Part shown: positions 1-9,071 of the stretch, in pieces
Position numbering within the stretch: the first letter of the stretch is position 1
How the letters are laid out: every line of letters begins with the position of its first letter
NCBI RefSeq assembly: GCF_022341425.1
Contig: NZ_JABFUC010000003.1
Span: forward strand, 62,001-126,000
Direction: 5' to 3'
DNA length: 64,000 nucleotides
Origin: Billgrantia campisalis
Lineage (GTDB): Bacteria; Pseudomonadota; Gammaproteobacteria; Pseudomonadales; Halomonadaceae
Made by a program: the position numbers and the translations under genes
The notes under the pieces: generated by a model
The model's database searches: none
Seen by the model: only the letters and a program-made list of their open reading frames with translations
What the model was told of the DNA's origin: nothing

Positions 1-1351
1 AACCTCGGATGATCTCCAGCAGCCGCATCACATTGGCGGGACTGAAGAAGTGTAGGCCGATGACATCCTGGGGGCGGCGTGTAGCACTGGCAATCTCGTT
101 CAAGTCGAGCGTCGAGGTGTTGGAGGCCAGAATGGCGCCGGGCTTGCAGACCTCATCCAGCTTGGTAAAGATGGTGCGCTTGATATCCATGCTCTCGAAG
201 GCGGCTTCGATGACCAGGTCCGCATCGGCAAGGTCATTGTAATGGAGCGTTCCCTCGAGCAAGGCCATTCGCTGCTCGACCTGAGCCTCGGTCATGCGCC
301 CTTTCTTGGCGGAAATCAGGTAATTGTTGCGGATCGCCGCTAGCCCCTTATCGAGGGCCTCCTGCTTGAGCTCCAGCAGTTTGACCGGAATACCGGCATT
401 GGCGAAGTTCATGGCGATGCCACCGCCCATGGTGCCGGCGCCGATGATGGCGACGCGTTCGATGCGCCGGGCAGTGGCCTGGGGAGAGACATTGGGAACC
501 TTGGTCGCCTTCCTTTCCGAAAAGAAGAGATGCTGCTGGGCCCGGGCCTGGGGGGTCGCCATGCACTCCAGAAAGAGGTCGTGCTCCTTCTTCAGACCTT
601 CTGCCAGTGGCAGGCGGCAGGCCGCTTCCACGGCTTGAATGCAGCGCTCAGGCGCCACGAAGCCACGGGTTTTCCTGGCGATGCTGGCCCGAAAATCATC
701 GAAATGGCTCGGGGAGAGTGTGCGGGTATCCACGGAAAGCGTGGTGCAGGAGCGCAACGGGGCGGAGGTGCTGATCAGCTCCTCGGCAAAGTGGACGGCG
801 GCCGTCAACAGATCCCCTTCGACCAGACGGTCGAGCAACCCGATTTCATGCGCCTTGGCGGCGGGTATCGGTTGTCCCGAGGTGATCATCTCCAGGGCCG
901 CAGGAACCCCGACCAGGCGGGGCAGACGCTGAGTTCCACCGGCGCCCGGCACGAGGCCGATATTCACTTCAGGAAGGCCAAGCCGTGTCTGAGGGGTGGC
1001 GATACGGTAATCGCATCCCAAGGCGATCTCCAGCCCGCCGCCCAGCGCGGTGCCGTGCAGGGCGGCGACGATGGGCTTGGGCGACTGATCCAGTGTCGAG
1101 CACAGCTCGGGAAGGGAAGGGGGTTGCCGTACGGCCTCGGTGCCGAACTCACCGATATCGGCCCCGCCGCAGAATATCCCGATGTCGGACAGCAGGACGA
1201 TAGCGGCAACGGCATCATCCGAGATGGCACGCTGATAGGCCGCCTGGAGCGCTGTTCGCATGGCATGCCCCAAGGCATTGATCGGCGGCTGATTCATGCG
1301 CAAGACGGCGATTCGGCCTATCTGCTGGTAGTGGACGGGTTCAGTCATCAT
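1..1351 (-). CDS. FadB-like bifunctional enoyl-CoA hydratase / 3-hydroxyacyl-CoA dehydrogenase (partial, 3' end outside window)
   Basis: About 450 N-terminal residues are visible; the frame stays open to the left edge. Residues 1-290 are a crotonase domain. The oxyanion-hole segment [14 protein letters not shown] is near 99-112, and the two expected catalytic glutamates are near 108 and 128 (the second in GLPEVNIG), with the 20-residue spacing of FadB. Near 299 a Rossmann motif, VAIIGAGTMGGGIA, opens the NAD-dependent dehydrogenase domain. The enzyme would hydrate enoyl-CoA and oxidise the 3-hydroxyacyl-CoA in cytosolic beta-oxidation. The ATG at 1351 follows a GAGGA ribosome binding site. 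It lies 76 bases downstream of the acyl-CoA dehydrogenase gene on the same strand, so co-transcription is likely. Chain-length preference cannot be read from the sequence. Confidence 0.9.
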   Translation of the reverse strand, partial: MMTEPVHYQQIGRIAVLRMNQPPINALGHAMRTALQAAYQRAISDDAVAAIVLLSDIGIFCGGADIGEFGTEAVRQPPSLPELCSTLDQSPKPIVAALHGTALGGGLEIALGCDYRIATPQTRLGLPEVNIGLVPGAGGTQRLPRLVGVPAALEMITSGQPIPAAKAHEIGLLDRLVEGDLLTAAVHFAEELISTSAPLRSCTTLSVDTRTLSPSHFDDFRASIARKTRGFVAPERCIQAVEAACRLPLAEGLKKEHDLFLECMATPQARAQQHLFFSERKATKVPNVSPQATARRIERVAIIGAGTMGGGIAMNFANAGIPVKLLELKQEALDKGLAAIRNNYLISAKKGRMTEAQVEQRMALLEGTLHYNDLADADLVIEAAFESMDIKRTIFTKLDEVCKPGAILASNTSTLDLNEIASATRRPQDVIGLHFFSPANVMRLLEIIRG

Positions 1352-1427
1352 CTGGTTCCTCTATGGCCTTCTGTCATGGTCGTCTGTCGGTTGAATGCTC
1401 TGGGGTGTTGGCACCATGCGTAAGCAT

Positions 1428-3230
1428 TCAGAACCACGCGTCGTGCATGTCGAAGCAGGTTCGGTTGCCCTGTAGGAGGAGCTCCGCTTGCGGGTTGATC
1501 TGCGGTAGCTCCCAGTCCAGGTAGTAGCGGGTGGCCTGGAGCTTGCCGCGATAGAAGTCGCGGTCCGCTTCGGCGAGATCGTCACGGTCGAGGCCCTGGG
1601 CGGCCTTGAGGCCCTGGCGCAGCCAGATCCAGGCGACGACCAGGCGGCCGAAAAGATCCAGGTAGAGGGTGGCATTGGCCAGGCCCCTGTCCGGATCCGC
1701 GGCGACCTGGCCGCGTAGCGACTCGGTGACCGCGTCCAGCCGCTGCAGGGCGTCGCCGAGCGGGCCGATGAAGTCCTGGGTCGCCGGGTGGCGAGAGGCG
1801 TCGCCCAGGGTCGCCTTGACCTCCTCCCGGAATAGCCGGTAGGCGGCCGGATCGCGCATCACCTTGCGACCCAGCAGATCGAGGCCATGGATGCCCTCGG
1901 TGCCCTCATGGATGGGGTTGAGGCGGTTGTCCCGGTAGTACTGCTCCACCGGGTACTCGCGGATGTAGCCGGAGCCGCCCAGAACCTGGATGGCCAGGTC
2001 GTTGGCCTGCAGGCAATAGCGGGAAGGCCAGGACTTGACGATGGGGGTGAGTAGGTCGAGCAGTTCCCCCGCGCGCCGGCGAGTGGCCTCGTCCTCGGCG
2101 CTGTGCTGGTCCTCGTACAGCGAGCTGGCGTAGAGGCACAGCGATAGCGCCCCCTCGACATAGGCCTTCTGGGCCAGCAGCATCCGGCGCACGTCGGCGT
2201 GAGCGACGATGGGCACCTGGGGGCTGGCCGGGTCCTTGCTGGAGGGCAGGCGGCCCTGGGGGCGCTGCTGGGCGTAGTCCAGCGAGTACCGGTAGCCCTG
2301 GTAGCCCAGACAGGCGGCCGTCAGGGCCACGCCGATGCGCGCCTCGTTCATCATCTGGAACATGTATTGCAGGCCGCGGTGGGGCTCGCCGACGAGATAG
2401 CCGATGGCCCCTCCGTTCTCGCCGAAGTTGAGAACGGTGGAGGTGGTATTGCGAAAGCCCATCTTGTGCAGCAGGCCGGCCAGGGCCACATCGTTACGCT
2501 CGCCGAGGCTGCCGTCTTCGTTGACCAGGATCTTGGGCACGATGAACAGCGAGATGCCCTTGGCCCCGGGTGGGGCGTCGGGCAGCTTGGCCAGCACTAG
2601 GTGGACGATGTTCTCGGTGAGCTCATGGTCGCCGCCGGAGATGAACATCTTGTGGCCCCGCAGGCGATAGCGGCCCTCGCCGTCGGGTTCGGCGGCGGTC
2701 TTGATGTCGGCCAGAGCCGAGCCCTGGCCCGGCTCGGTGAGCGCCATGGTGCCACTGAAGTGGCCCGCCAGCATGGGCGGCAGGAAGCGTGCCTTGAGCG
2801 CGTCGCTGGCGAAGGACTTGATTAGGTTGGCCGCGCCGATGCTCAGGAAGGGGTAGCCGGTAGTGGCGACGTTGGCCGCGTTGAAGTAGGCCATGCAGCT
2901 GCGCAGTACCACCTCCGGCAGCTGCATGCCGCCGTCCTCGAAGTCGTGATGGGCGGCCAGGAAGCCGCCCTCGGCGAAGGCGTCCCAGGCGGCCTGGGTC
3001 TCGGGGATCAGGTGGACCCGTTCGCCGTCGAAGGTCGGCTCCTGGGCATCGCCCTTCTGGTTGTGATCGGCGAAGTAGCGCTCGGCCACCTTGCGGGCGG
3101 TCTCCAAGGTGGCATCGAAGGTCTCGCGGCTGTGTTCCAGGTAGCGGGGGCGCCGGAGCAGTGCCTCGGTGTCCAGCACCTCGTAGAGCTGGAAGCTAAT
3201 GTCACGGTCGTTCAGCAGCGTTTGGGTCAT
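1428..3230 (-). CDS. acyl-CoA dehydrogenase, long DmdC-like type
   Basis: This 600-residue flavoprotein has the three acyl-CoA dehydrogenase domains plus the extra C-terminal helical domain of the DmdC-like (3-methylmercaptopropionyl-CoA dehydrogenase) subfamily, which is about 600 residues rather than the usual 380. The FAD/substrate signature MALTEPGQGSAL is near 162-173. The HEGTEGIHG segment carries the probable catalytic glutamate. It would introduce the 2,3-double bond into an acyl-CoA and pass electrons to ETF. A GTG six bases upstream (3236) is in frame, but the ATG at 3230 sits about 7 bases after GGGGAAG and is preferred. It precedes the FadB-like gene in one probable operon. Many DmdC-like proteins act on ordinary fatty acyl-CoAs, so a DMSP role is not claimed. 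Confidence 0.85.
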   Translation of the reverse strand: MTQTLLNDRDISFQLYEVLDTEALLRRPRYLEHSRETFDATLETARKVAERYFADHNQKGDAQEPTFDGERVHLIPETQAAWDAFAEGGFLAAHHDFEDGGMQLPEVVLRSCMAYFNAANVATTGYPFLSIGAANLIKSFASDALKARFLPPMLAGHFSGTMALTEPGQGSALADIKTAAEPDGEGRYRLRGHKMFISGGDHELTENIVHLVLAKLPDAPPGAKGISLFIVPKILVNEDGSLGERNDVALAGLLHKMGFRNTTSTVLNFGENGGAIGYLVGEPHRGLQYMFQMMNEARIGVALTAACLGYQGYRYSLDYAQQRPQGRLPSSKDPASPQVPIVAHADVRRMLLAQKAYVEGALSLCLYASSLYEDQHSAEDEATRRRAGELLDLLTPIVKSWPSRYCLQANDLAIQVLGGSGYIREYPVEQYYRDNRLNPIHEGTEGIHGLDLLGRKVMRDPAAYRLFREEVKATLGDASRHPATQDFIGPLGDALQRLDAVTESLRGQVAADPDRGLANATLYLDLFGRLVVAWIWLRQGLKAAQGLDRDDLAEADRDFYRGKLQATRYYLDWELPQINPQAELLLQGNRTCFDMHDAWF

Positions 3231-3462
3231 GATCACTCTTCCCCTTGAGGGTCCTAGGATTCACCCGTTTGTATCAAGCGGGGCAAGGCGACGGCGTCCA
3301 CCCGAGGGTGGAAATTGGGGTGGAATTCGCGGAGGGGAGGGGGGCGTGGGCGACGCGCCAGATGTCAATCGCTTGGCGCGCGATGTCAAGCTCGCGGCGT
3401 GGCGCTCGCTGCAGACTGGCCTGGCGCTATCGCCATAACGTCAATGACAAGGAGAATTCCCC

Positions 3463-3795
3463 ATGACCAGTGCCAGCGAAGAGACCACCATCATTCGTGA
3501 GCCCGCAGACTGGCTGCCCGTCGAGCTACCCGGCACCCAGGGCATCAGCATCAAGGTCTACCACGTCGACAAGGTGAACCATAACGTGATCGTGAAGTTC
3601 CGGTTCGCGCCCGGTGGCTACGGCGCACGCCACGTGCATCACTGTCGGGCGATCGGCTATACCCTCAGCGGGGAGTGGGCCTACGATGATGGCTCCTTCG
3701 AGGAGGGTGATGCCGCCTATGAGCTGATCGGCAACAACCACTATCCGTACAGCGACAAGGGCGGCGAACTGATCGTCTTCATGGACGCCGTATGA
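3463..3795 (+). CDS. small cupin-domain protein
   Basis: A 110-residue single-domain cupin. The first metal-binding motif is recognisable as RHVHHCRAIGYTLSGEW near residues 46-62, followed by a GD turn (EEGDAAYE) and an NNHYPYSD segment in the second motif. Such proteins are beta-barrel metalloproteins, often dioxygenase- or isomerase-like; the substrate is unknown. The ATG follows a strong AAGGAG with good spacing. It is divergent from the acyl-CoA dehydrogenase and is followed within 30 bases by the remnant of an alcohol dehydrogenase on the same strand. The two may once have formed a small catabolic operon. Confidence 0.75.
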   Translation: MTSASEETTIIREPADWLPVELPGTQGISIKVYHVDKVNHNVIVKFRFAPGGYGARHVHHCRAIGYTLSGEWAYDDGSFEEGDAAYELIGNNHYPYSDKGGELIVFMDAV

Positions 3796-3819
3796 CGGTG
3801 CGTTGTCGCCGGCCGAGAG

Positions 3820-4294
3820 GTGACCGGCGGCGAGATGATCGACCTGTCGCGCCCGATCATCCTCGTCGGCCATGAGTATTGTGCCGAGATCGAGGGCTAT
3901 GGGCCTGACACGGTACGACGCCTGGCCCCGGGAACCCGAGTGGTTGCGCCTCCCTATCTGCTGAGAAGCGAGGGACCGGCCTTCATCGGCTTCTCCGGCG
4001 GGTGGCTATGCGGAATCCATGCTGCTCACCGAGGCGCTGATGCTGCCGGTGCCCAATGGCCTGTCGACCCAAAGCGCCGCGCTCACCGAGCCGATGGCCG
4101 TGGCCCTGCATGCGGTGGGGCTTGCCGAACTGTCGGCCCGCGACGTTCCCCAGGTGGTCGGCTGCGGTCCTATCGGCCTGGCGGTGATCGCCGTGCTCAA
4201 GATGCGCGGCGCTCGGCCCATCGTCGCCGCCGACTACTCGCCCCTGGCGTCGGCCGAAGCGCAGGCCATGATCCTGATCGATTTCAGCCTCTGA
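3820..4294 (+). pseudogene. remnant of a zinc-dependent (MDR) alcohol dehydrogenase
   Basis: Two reading frames together read like the middle of a zinc alcohol dehydrogenase. The first frame contains GHEYCAEI (the GHE zinc/structural motif), then RLAPGTRVVAPPYLL and EGPAFIGFSGG. Near 4000-4006 the homology moves by one base into another frame that reads YAESMLLTEALMLPVPNGLS, ALTEPMAVALHAVGLAEL, the nucleotide-binding VVGCGPIGLAVIAVLK and ARPIVAADYSP. The N-terminal catalytic cysteine region is missing. The C-terminus stops soon after the Rossmann start, so about half the usual 340-370 residues remain. Not expected to be functional. Confidence 0.85.
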
Positions 4295-4363
4295 GTCAGC
4301 CGGCGTCGGGCCGGCTCGGCAAGCCGCTGCGCTGCGTTCGTGGGGAAGCGGATCAGGCTCGCA

Positions 4364-5284
4364 TCAGTCCAGTAGCCTGACCTGCTCGGTGAGCTGTTCC
4401 CTGAACCACTGGTGCCCAGGGTCATGATCCAGGACCTTCGGCCAGAGCAGGTAGATCGGTACCCGAGGAACCGAGATCGGGAACTCCATCACCTGCAGTC
4501 CCAGCGAGGGTGCCAGATGTTTCGCCAGGCGTCTGGGGACGGTGGCGATCAGGTCGCTCTCGGCGACTACGGCGAATTGGTTGGTGAATTGTGAAACCTG
4601 CACCCCGATTCGCCGCTGTCGTCGGGGCCAGCGCTCGTCGGCGAGAATCTGATCCAGCGGTAGCACCCCTCGCTCCCGCGGAGGCAGGACCACGTGTTCG
4701 GCCATGAAAAAATCGTCCAGAGTGATCCGGTCACGAATACAAGGGTGATCCTGGCGAGCCACGACAACGGGAGAGTCTTCGCTGATGACGACGTAGTTCA
4801 CCCGATGATCATCGATGGCAACGGTGTCCAGGACGATATCCACATCGGCATGCAACAATGCCGTCAGCCATTCCCCTCGAAGCGGTAGTGCCTGCACCGT
4901 CACCGGTGCTTGCTGCCGTCGCAGGGAGGCGATCAGGCGCCCCAGCAGCAGGGTATCGAAGTAGTCCCCTGCGACCAGGCGGAAGTCTCGGTCGCTACGT
5001 GTGGGGTCGAAGACCTGCTCGGGATCCAGTGCCTCGGCCAATACCGAAAGGCCCTGGGAGATGCGCTGGTACAGCTCCTGGGCTAGCGGCGTGGGCGACA
5101 GGCCGGCCCGCGAGCGACTGAAGAGGGGGGCGCCGACGGTCAGGCGCAAGCGCTTGAGTGCCGCGCTCACTGCGGGTTGACTCATGCCGAGCCGCTCGGC
5201 GGCACGGGCCAGTTGCCCTTCTTCCACGACGGCAGCGAAGACCGGCAGCAGGTTCAGGTCGATCGACCTGAAATTCAGTTTCAT
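4364..5284 (-). CDS. LysR-family transcriptional regulator
   Basis: A 306-residue LysR protein. The winged helix-turn-helix lies in residues 8-65 (DLNLLPVFAAVVEEGQLARA, then LGMSQPAVSAALKRLR) and the periplasmic-binding-protein-like effector domain follows from about 95. The N-terminus (LNFRSIDLNLL) resembles the NodD-like branch. The gene lies 148 bases downstream of the alkylsulfatase on the same strand. In pseudomonads the alkylsulfatase SdsA is controlled by a LysR protein, SdsB, so control of the sulfatase is a reasonable inference. Effector and binding site are unknown. Confidence 0.88.
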   Translation of the reverse strand: MKLNFRSIDLNLLPVFAAVVEEGQLARAAERLGMSQPAVSAALKRLRLTVGAPLFSRSRAGLSPTPLAQELYQRISQGLSVLAEALDPEQVFDPTRSDRDFRLVAGDYFDTLLLGRLIASLRRQQAPVTVQALPLRGEWLTALLHADVDIVLDTVAIDDHRVNYVVISEDSPVVVARQDHPCIRDRITLDDFFMAEHVVLPPRERGVLPLDQILADERWPRRQRRIGVQVSQFTNQFAVVAESDLIATVPRRLAKHLAPSLGLQVMEFPISVPRVPIYLLWPKVLDHDPGHQWFREQLTEQVRLLD

Positions 5285-5386
5285 GAGATGTTTCCGCGGT
5301 ATCCCCAGACCATTCGCATGATGGGTCTCTGTACCGGCTTGTCAAGCGAGTATGAAGGATGCCGCTGTCGTCGTAACGGCAGAGGG

Positions 5387-5410
5387 AGAGGCCGGGCTAG
5401 TCCGGCCTCT
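5387..5410 (-). terminator. hairpin between sulfatase stop and LysR start
   Basis: A perfect 9-bp inverted repeat, AGAGGCCGG and CCGGCCTCT, encloses a 6-base loop about 23 bases past the sulfatase stop codon. It lacks a convincing U-tract in the sulfatase direction, so it may only attenuate transcription or be a REP-like hairpin. Confidence 0.4.
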
Positions 5411-5432
5411 GCGTGGTTCCGATGAGACGCTA

Positions 5433-7175
5433 TCACTCGATGGTCGAGTTGAACGTCGCCAGGAAGGCGGCGAACGCCATGGGGTCGCCTTGTGGGTAGG
5501 TGAAGACCTGGGTGATCGTCTCCTCGGGAGACGCCAGGCCGGCCAGGAGACGCTTGAAGTCCAGGCTGTCGGTGCTGACGTGGATCTCGGCATCTGGGTC
5601 GATACCCTCGACCAGCTCGCTGACCCCGCGCCGCACGATATAGGTATAGGCCTCATCGAGGTCGGGGAACTCGAAGACGACTCGCTGCTCGATATCCTGG
5701 GCGGCCTGAGCGTCCAGGGCGACGGCCAGGCCATCGAAGAAGGCCTGCAGCGGCATCTCCGCCAACATTCTATCGGAGGGCGTCACCAGCCGTGTCGGCA
5801 CCCTGAACTCCCCGGCCAGTTCCCCGGCCGCGGTCAGGTACCAGTGCCGTGCGTTGGGGTTGACCTCCTGCTCTGCCAGGGTACGAAGTGCCGTGTGGCG
5901 AGCCTGTTTCCCGGCGACATGCTCGGGGTCGATGCGCAGCAGGAGGTCGGTCAGCTCCAGTACCCACTGGTGTTCGTCGGCCTCAGCCGCCTGCTGCACG
6001 GCCTCGGCCAGTCGTGACTCGCCGCCCACGAGTGCGGTGAGGCGGTGGGCACGATCGGTGGGCTCCAGGGGGTGCAGGTTGCTCGGGTTACCGTCGAACC
6101 AGCCCAGGTAGCCCTGATAAATCATGCGTGCGCTCCACTCCGGCTTGCCGTAGAACTCCTGCAGATAGGGCGATTCGGCCAGGTGGGACGGCAGCTCGAG
6201 ACGGTGGGCGATCTCGTCGGGCGTCAGGCCGGCATTCATCATGCGCAGGGTCTGGTCATAGACATAGCGGATGCCGTCACGATAGTCGGTCAGTGCACGC
6301 TCGACATTGTCGGCACCGACGATGGGGCGGGAGTGGTGGGGAATGAGGTACTCCGCCTCCAGTTGGCGAACCAGGTCGATGCTGTCGGCCCACTGTTTGG
6401 GATCGCGGAAGCCGGTACCGCGGATGGTGTAGAGGTTGGGGTAGGCGCGGTAGAAGTTGTCACCCGGGAGCAGGGCCTTCTTGTCGGGTAGCCAGATGTT
6501 GATCTGGTCGTCGGTCTCCCCGGGCGCATAGATCAGCTCCATCCGGACGCCGGCGATCGTCAATTCCAGGCGATCGCTGAAGGTGTGGGTGGGGCGAATC
6601 ATGTGTACCGTGGTGTCTTCGTTGGTGTCCACGAAGGGCCCGATACCGTTGTTGGCCCGATCCTCATCTTTCAGGAAGTTGCCATACATGAACATGGAGC
6701 GACGGGTGATGACCGGTTGCAGCACGCTGAAGATGCGATCCGTTTCTTCCTCGAGGGTCTCGTGGGCATAGACCTCGATCGGCATCTCCGGGTCGACGAA
6801 GGCGCCGGCACCGAAGATATGATCCGGGTGGGAGTGGGTATAGATCAACGCCTTGACAGGCTTGTCGGTGATGGCGCGGAAGCGTTCGGCAACTCGTTGG
6901 GCAGCTTCCATGGACTCGGTGGTGTCGACGATGATCACACCGTCATCGCCTTCGATCATGATCGAGTTGGCGAGAGCAAAGCCGATGGCGACATACACGC
7001 CGTCCACGACCTCGATGACCTCCTCGCGAAACTCCTCGCTATGTGTCGCTAGTGGCCCGGCGATGGGAACCGGGCTGGTGGCGAAGAGGCTGGCAGGCTC
7101 TGCCGCCATGCTGGCCTGCGCCTGGGTGAGGCCAGCGGCCAGCAGCAATCCATACAATAGTGCCGTCTTGTTCAT
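5433..7175 (-). CDS. SdsA-like alkylsulfatase, metallo-beta-lactamase fold, exported
   Basis: A 580-residue protein with a Sec signal peptide (basic start, hydrophobic core at 7-20, Ala-rich cleavage region near 25). The metallo-beta-lactamase motif THSHPDH is at 113-119, and further ligands are expected around LIYAPGETDDQINIW and LLPGDNFY. After the MBL domain come an alkylsulfatase dimerisation region (PEWSARMIYQGYLGWFDGNP) and a C-terminal SCP2-like lipid-binding domain. This is the SdsA1/BDS1 architecture, though somewhat shorter than Pseudomonas SdsA1. It would hydrolyse alkyl sulfates such as dodecyl sulfate to alcohol plus sulfate in the periplasm. Downstream on the strand is a LysR gene; upstream are aldehyde, alcohol and acyl-activating enzymes that could use the released alcohol. 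Exact chain preference and primary versus secondary specificity are unknown. Confidence 0.88.
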   Translation of the reverse strand: MNKTALLYGLLLAAGLTQAQASMAAEPASLFATSPVPIAGPLATHSEEFREEVIEVVDGVYVAIGFALANSIMIEGDDGVIIVDTTESMEAAQRVAERFRAITDKPVKALIYTHSHPDHIFGAGAFVDPEMPIEVYAHETLEEETDRIFSVLQPVITRRSMFMYGNFLKDEDRANNGIGPFVDTNEDTTVHMIRPTHTFSDRLELTIAGVRMELIYAPGETDDQINIWLPDKKALLPGDNFYRAYPNLYTIRGTGFRDPKQWADSIDLVRQLEAEYLIPHHSRPIVGADNVERALTDYRDGIRYVYDQTLRMMNAGLTPDEIAHRLELPSHLAESPYLQEFYGKPEWSARMIYQGYLGWFDGNPSNLHPLEPTDRAHRLTALVGGESRLAEAVQQAAEADEHQWVLELTDLLLRIDPEHVAGKQARHTALRTLAEQEVNPNARHWYLTAAGELAGEFRVPTRLVTPSDRMLAEMPLQAFFDGLAVALDAQAAQDIEQRVVFEFPDLDEAYTYIVRRGVSELVEGIDPDAEIHVSTDSLDFKRLLAGLASPEETITQVFTYPQGDPMAFAAFLATFNSTIE

Positions 7176-7241
7176 GTTCGAGTCTTCCTCTGTTCGTATC
7201 GTGCGCGAGCGCCTCGGCGTCGCACTCCCGATGCTCGTCCC

Positions 7242-7261
7242 ATTTGCTTATTCTGGCAAAT
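7242..7261. promoter_or_regulatory. inverted repeat in the sulfatase upstream region (possible operator)
   Basis: A perfect ATTTGC-N8-GCAAAT inverted repeat lies about 70 bases upstream of the sulfatase start, in the AT-rich part (about 7240-7310) of an otherwise GC-rich intergenic stretch running from 7176 to 7616. I see no gene in that stretch. Size and position fit a regulator binding site, for example for the LysR protein; this is inference. Confidence 0.35.
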
Positions 7262-7616
7262 AGAAATTTTGAAAATAAATCTTTTGCTAAGCTGAATATC
7301 TGGGCCTGCGACGTGCCTTGTGGATTTGGCAGGACGCTATGAGGCTTGCCGGAAATGCTCGGCCGCGGCAGGCGGTGGTGAACGGGAGGAGGCCGAGGGC
7401 TCCGGTCCCTGGGTGGCGGATGTTCGCCCCTATGCACTTCGGCGCGCCCCTCCTCGATTGGCCCGGCCAGGCCGGCCTTTCCACGTCGCAAGGACAGGGT
7501 GGCATGTTGTCATTAAGCGCATCGTGGAGTGCTCATTTTGGTGTGATTCGAGGTGCGATCGCAGTATCAGGGCGCGCCTTTCAGACGATGGCCCAGCAAC
7601 CACTGGGCCAGGAGTG

Positions 7617-9071
7617 TCATTTGCCGAGATTGCGATGGAGCCACTGCATCAGGCCGAGGATCCGATCGGCGCGCTTCCCGTAGGGAGGGGCCAGCATGCC
7701 CAAGGCGTCGATGGGACCCTGGTGGTACACGGGGCGTAGCTTGGAGAAGTTCAAGAAGCCGTCGCGACCATGATAGTGCCCCATGCCGCTCTCGCCGACA
7801 CCGCCGAAGGGAAGTTCGTGCTGGCCGACATGCATCAGGCAGTGATTCACCGAGACGCCGCCGGAGATCAGCCGCTCAATGAGCCGGTCGCGCAGCCTGG
7901 CATCCCTGGTGAAGGGGTAGAGGGCCAGGGGACGCGGACGACTTGCCACATAGTCGATCACCTCGTCGATACTGCGGTAGGTCTTGATGGGCAGCAGCGG
8001 ACCGAATATCTCGCGCTGCATCACCAGCATGTCGTCGGTGACGTCGAGCAGGATGTGGGGAGGGAACTTGCGCCGTCGCTCGTCGCCCTCGCCCTCGCTC
8101 AGGCGAATCACTCGGGCGCCCTTGAGGCGAGCGTCCTCCACCGTCTCCCACAGCCGTTGGTAGGAGGCCTCGTCGATGATCGAGGTGTAGTCGTCGCTGG
8201 CGAGATCCGGGTAGCGCTTGGCCACCAGCTCCCTGGCCAGCTCAACGAAGCGCTCCACCTTGTCCGGTGGCAGGAAGAGGTAGTCCACGGTGGTGCAGAT
8301 CTGGCCGGCGTTGAGCAGCTTGATCTGCATCAGGCGCCCCGCGGAGGTCTCGAGGGGGAAGTCGTCGGCGACGATGGCCGGTGACTTGCCGCCCAGCTCC
8401 AGGGTCACGGGAGTCAGGTTGGCAGCGGCACTGGCCATCACCCTGCGGCCGGTCTCGGAAGAACCGGTGAACAGCAGGTGATCGAAGGGCAGGGCGGAGA
8501 AGGCGGAACCGAGCCCGGACTTGCTGTCGCCCACGAAGGCGAGTTTCTCCTCAGGGAAAAAGTCTGGACTGACCCGGGCGAGGAGGGCGGCCAATCGACT
8601 GGAATTGCTCGACATCTTGACCATGGCCCGGTTCCCGGCGGCAAAGATGCCGACCAGGGGGCACAGGCTCAGGTTAAGCGGAAAGTTCCAGGGCACGATC
8701 ACGCCGATGACGCCCAGCGGCTGGGGAATCACGCGGTTCCTGGCGCCGGGGTAGAGGTTGTGGTCGACCGCGCGGCGCTGCGGCTTCATCCACCGCTTGA
8801 GATGCTTGAGGGCATGCTGGATATCGCTGAGCACCACCGTGTATTCACAGAGCAGCGTCTCGTGTCGGGACCGATTTCCGAAGTCATCGCTGATCGCCTG
8901 GAGGATCTCCTCGCGATGGGTCTTCAGCATCCGGGCGAGGGACTTGAGGTCCTGGATGCGGGCACTATAGTCGGGTACCGGATCGGCCAGATAGGCCTCG
9001 TGTTGCCGTGACAGCAGCGTCTGCAAGCTGTCGACATCATGATCGCGCAGAGAGGACGCGGGAGCGTTCAT
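7617..9071 (-). CDS. aldehyde dehydrogenase, coniferyl-aldehyde dehydrogenase type
   Basis: A 484-residue NAD(P)-dependent aldehyde dehydrogenase of the class-3-like coniferyl-aldehyde branch. Visible are the cofactor segment VIVPWNFPLNLSL (124-136), the general base glutamate in LELGGKSP (E225) and the nucleophile cysteine in LNAGQICTT (C259), all intact. It would oxidise an aldehyde to the carboxylic acid. Its start overlaps the stop of the GMC gene by 4 bases (9068-9071), indicating translational coupling. The likely substrate is therefore the aldehyde made by that oxidoreductase, probably a fatty or terpenoid aldehyde rather than coniferaldehyde. The 441-base gap to the sulfatase suggests a separate promoter for that gene. 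Confidence 0.88.
   Translation of the reverse strand: MNAPASSLRDHDVDSLQTLLSRQHEAYLADPVPDYSARIQDLKSLARMLKTHREEILQAISDDFGNRSRHETLLCEYTVVLSDIQHALKHLKRWMKPQRRAVDHNLYPGARNRVIPQPLGVIGVIVPWNFPLNLSLCPLVGIFAAGNRAMVKMSSNSSRLAALLARVSPDFFPEEKLAFVGDSKSGLGSAFSALPFDHLLFTGSSETGRRVMASAAANLTPVTLELGGKSPAIVADDFPLETSAGRLMQIKLLNAGQICTTVDYLFLPPDKVERFVELARELVAKRYPDLASDDYTSIIDEASYQRLWETVEDARLKGARVIRLSEGEGDERRRKFPPHILLDVTDDMLVMQREIFGPLLPIKTYRSIDEVIDYVASRPRPLALYPFTRDARLRDRLIERLISGGVSVNHCLMHVGQHELPFGGVGESGMGHYHGRDGFLNFSKLRPVYHQGPIDALGMLAPPYGKRADRILGLMQWLHRNLGK

Noticed and set aside
530..1423. 297-residue plus-strand ORF at the left edge
   Set aside because: Antisense of the FadB-like gene, whose motifs and ribosome site are clear.
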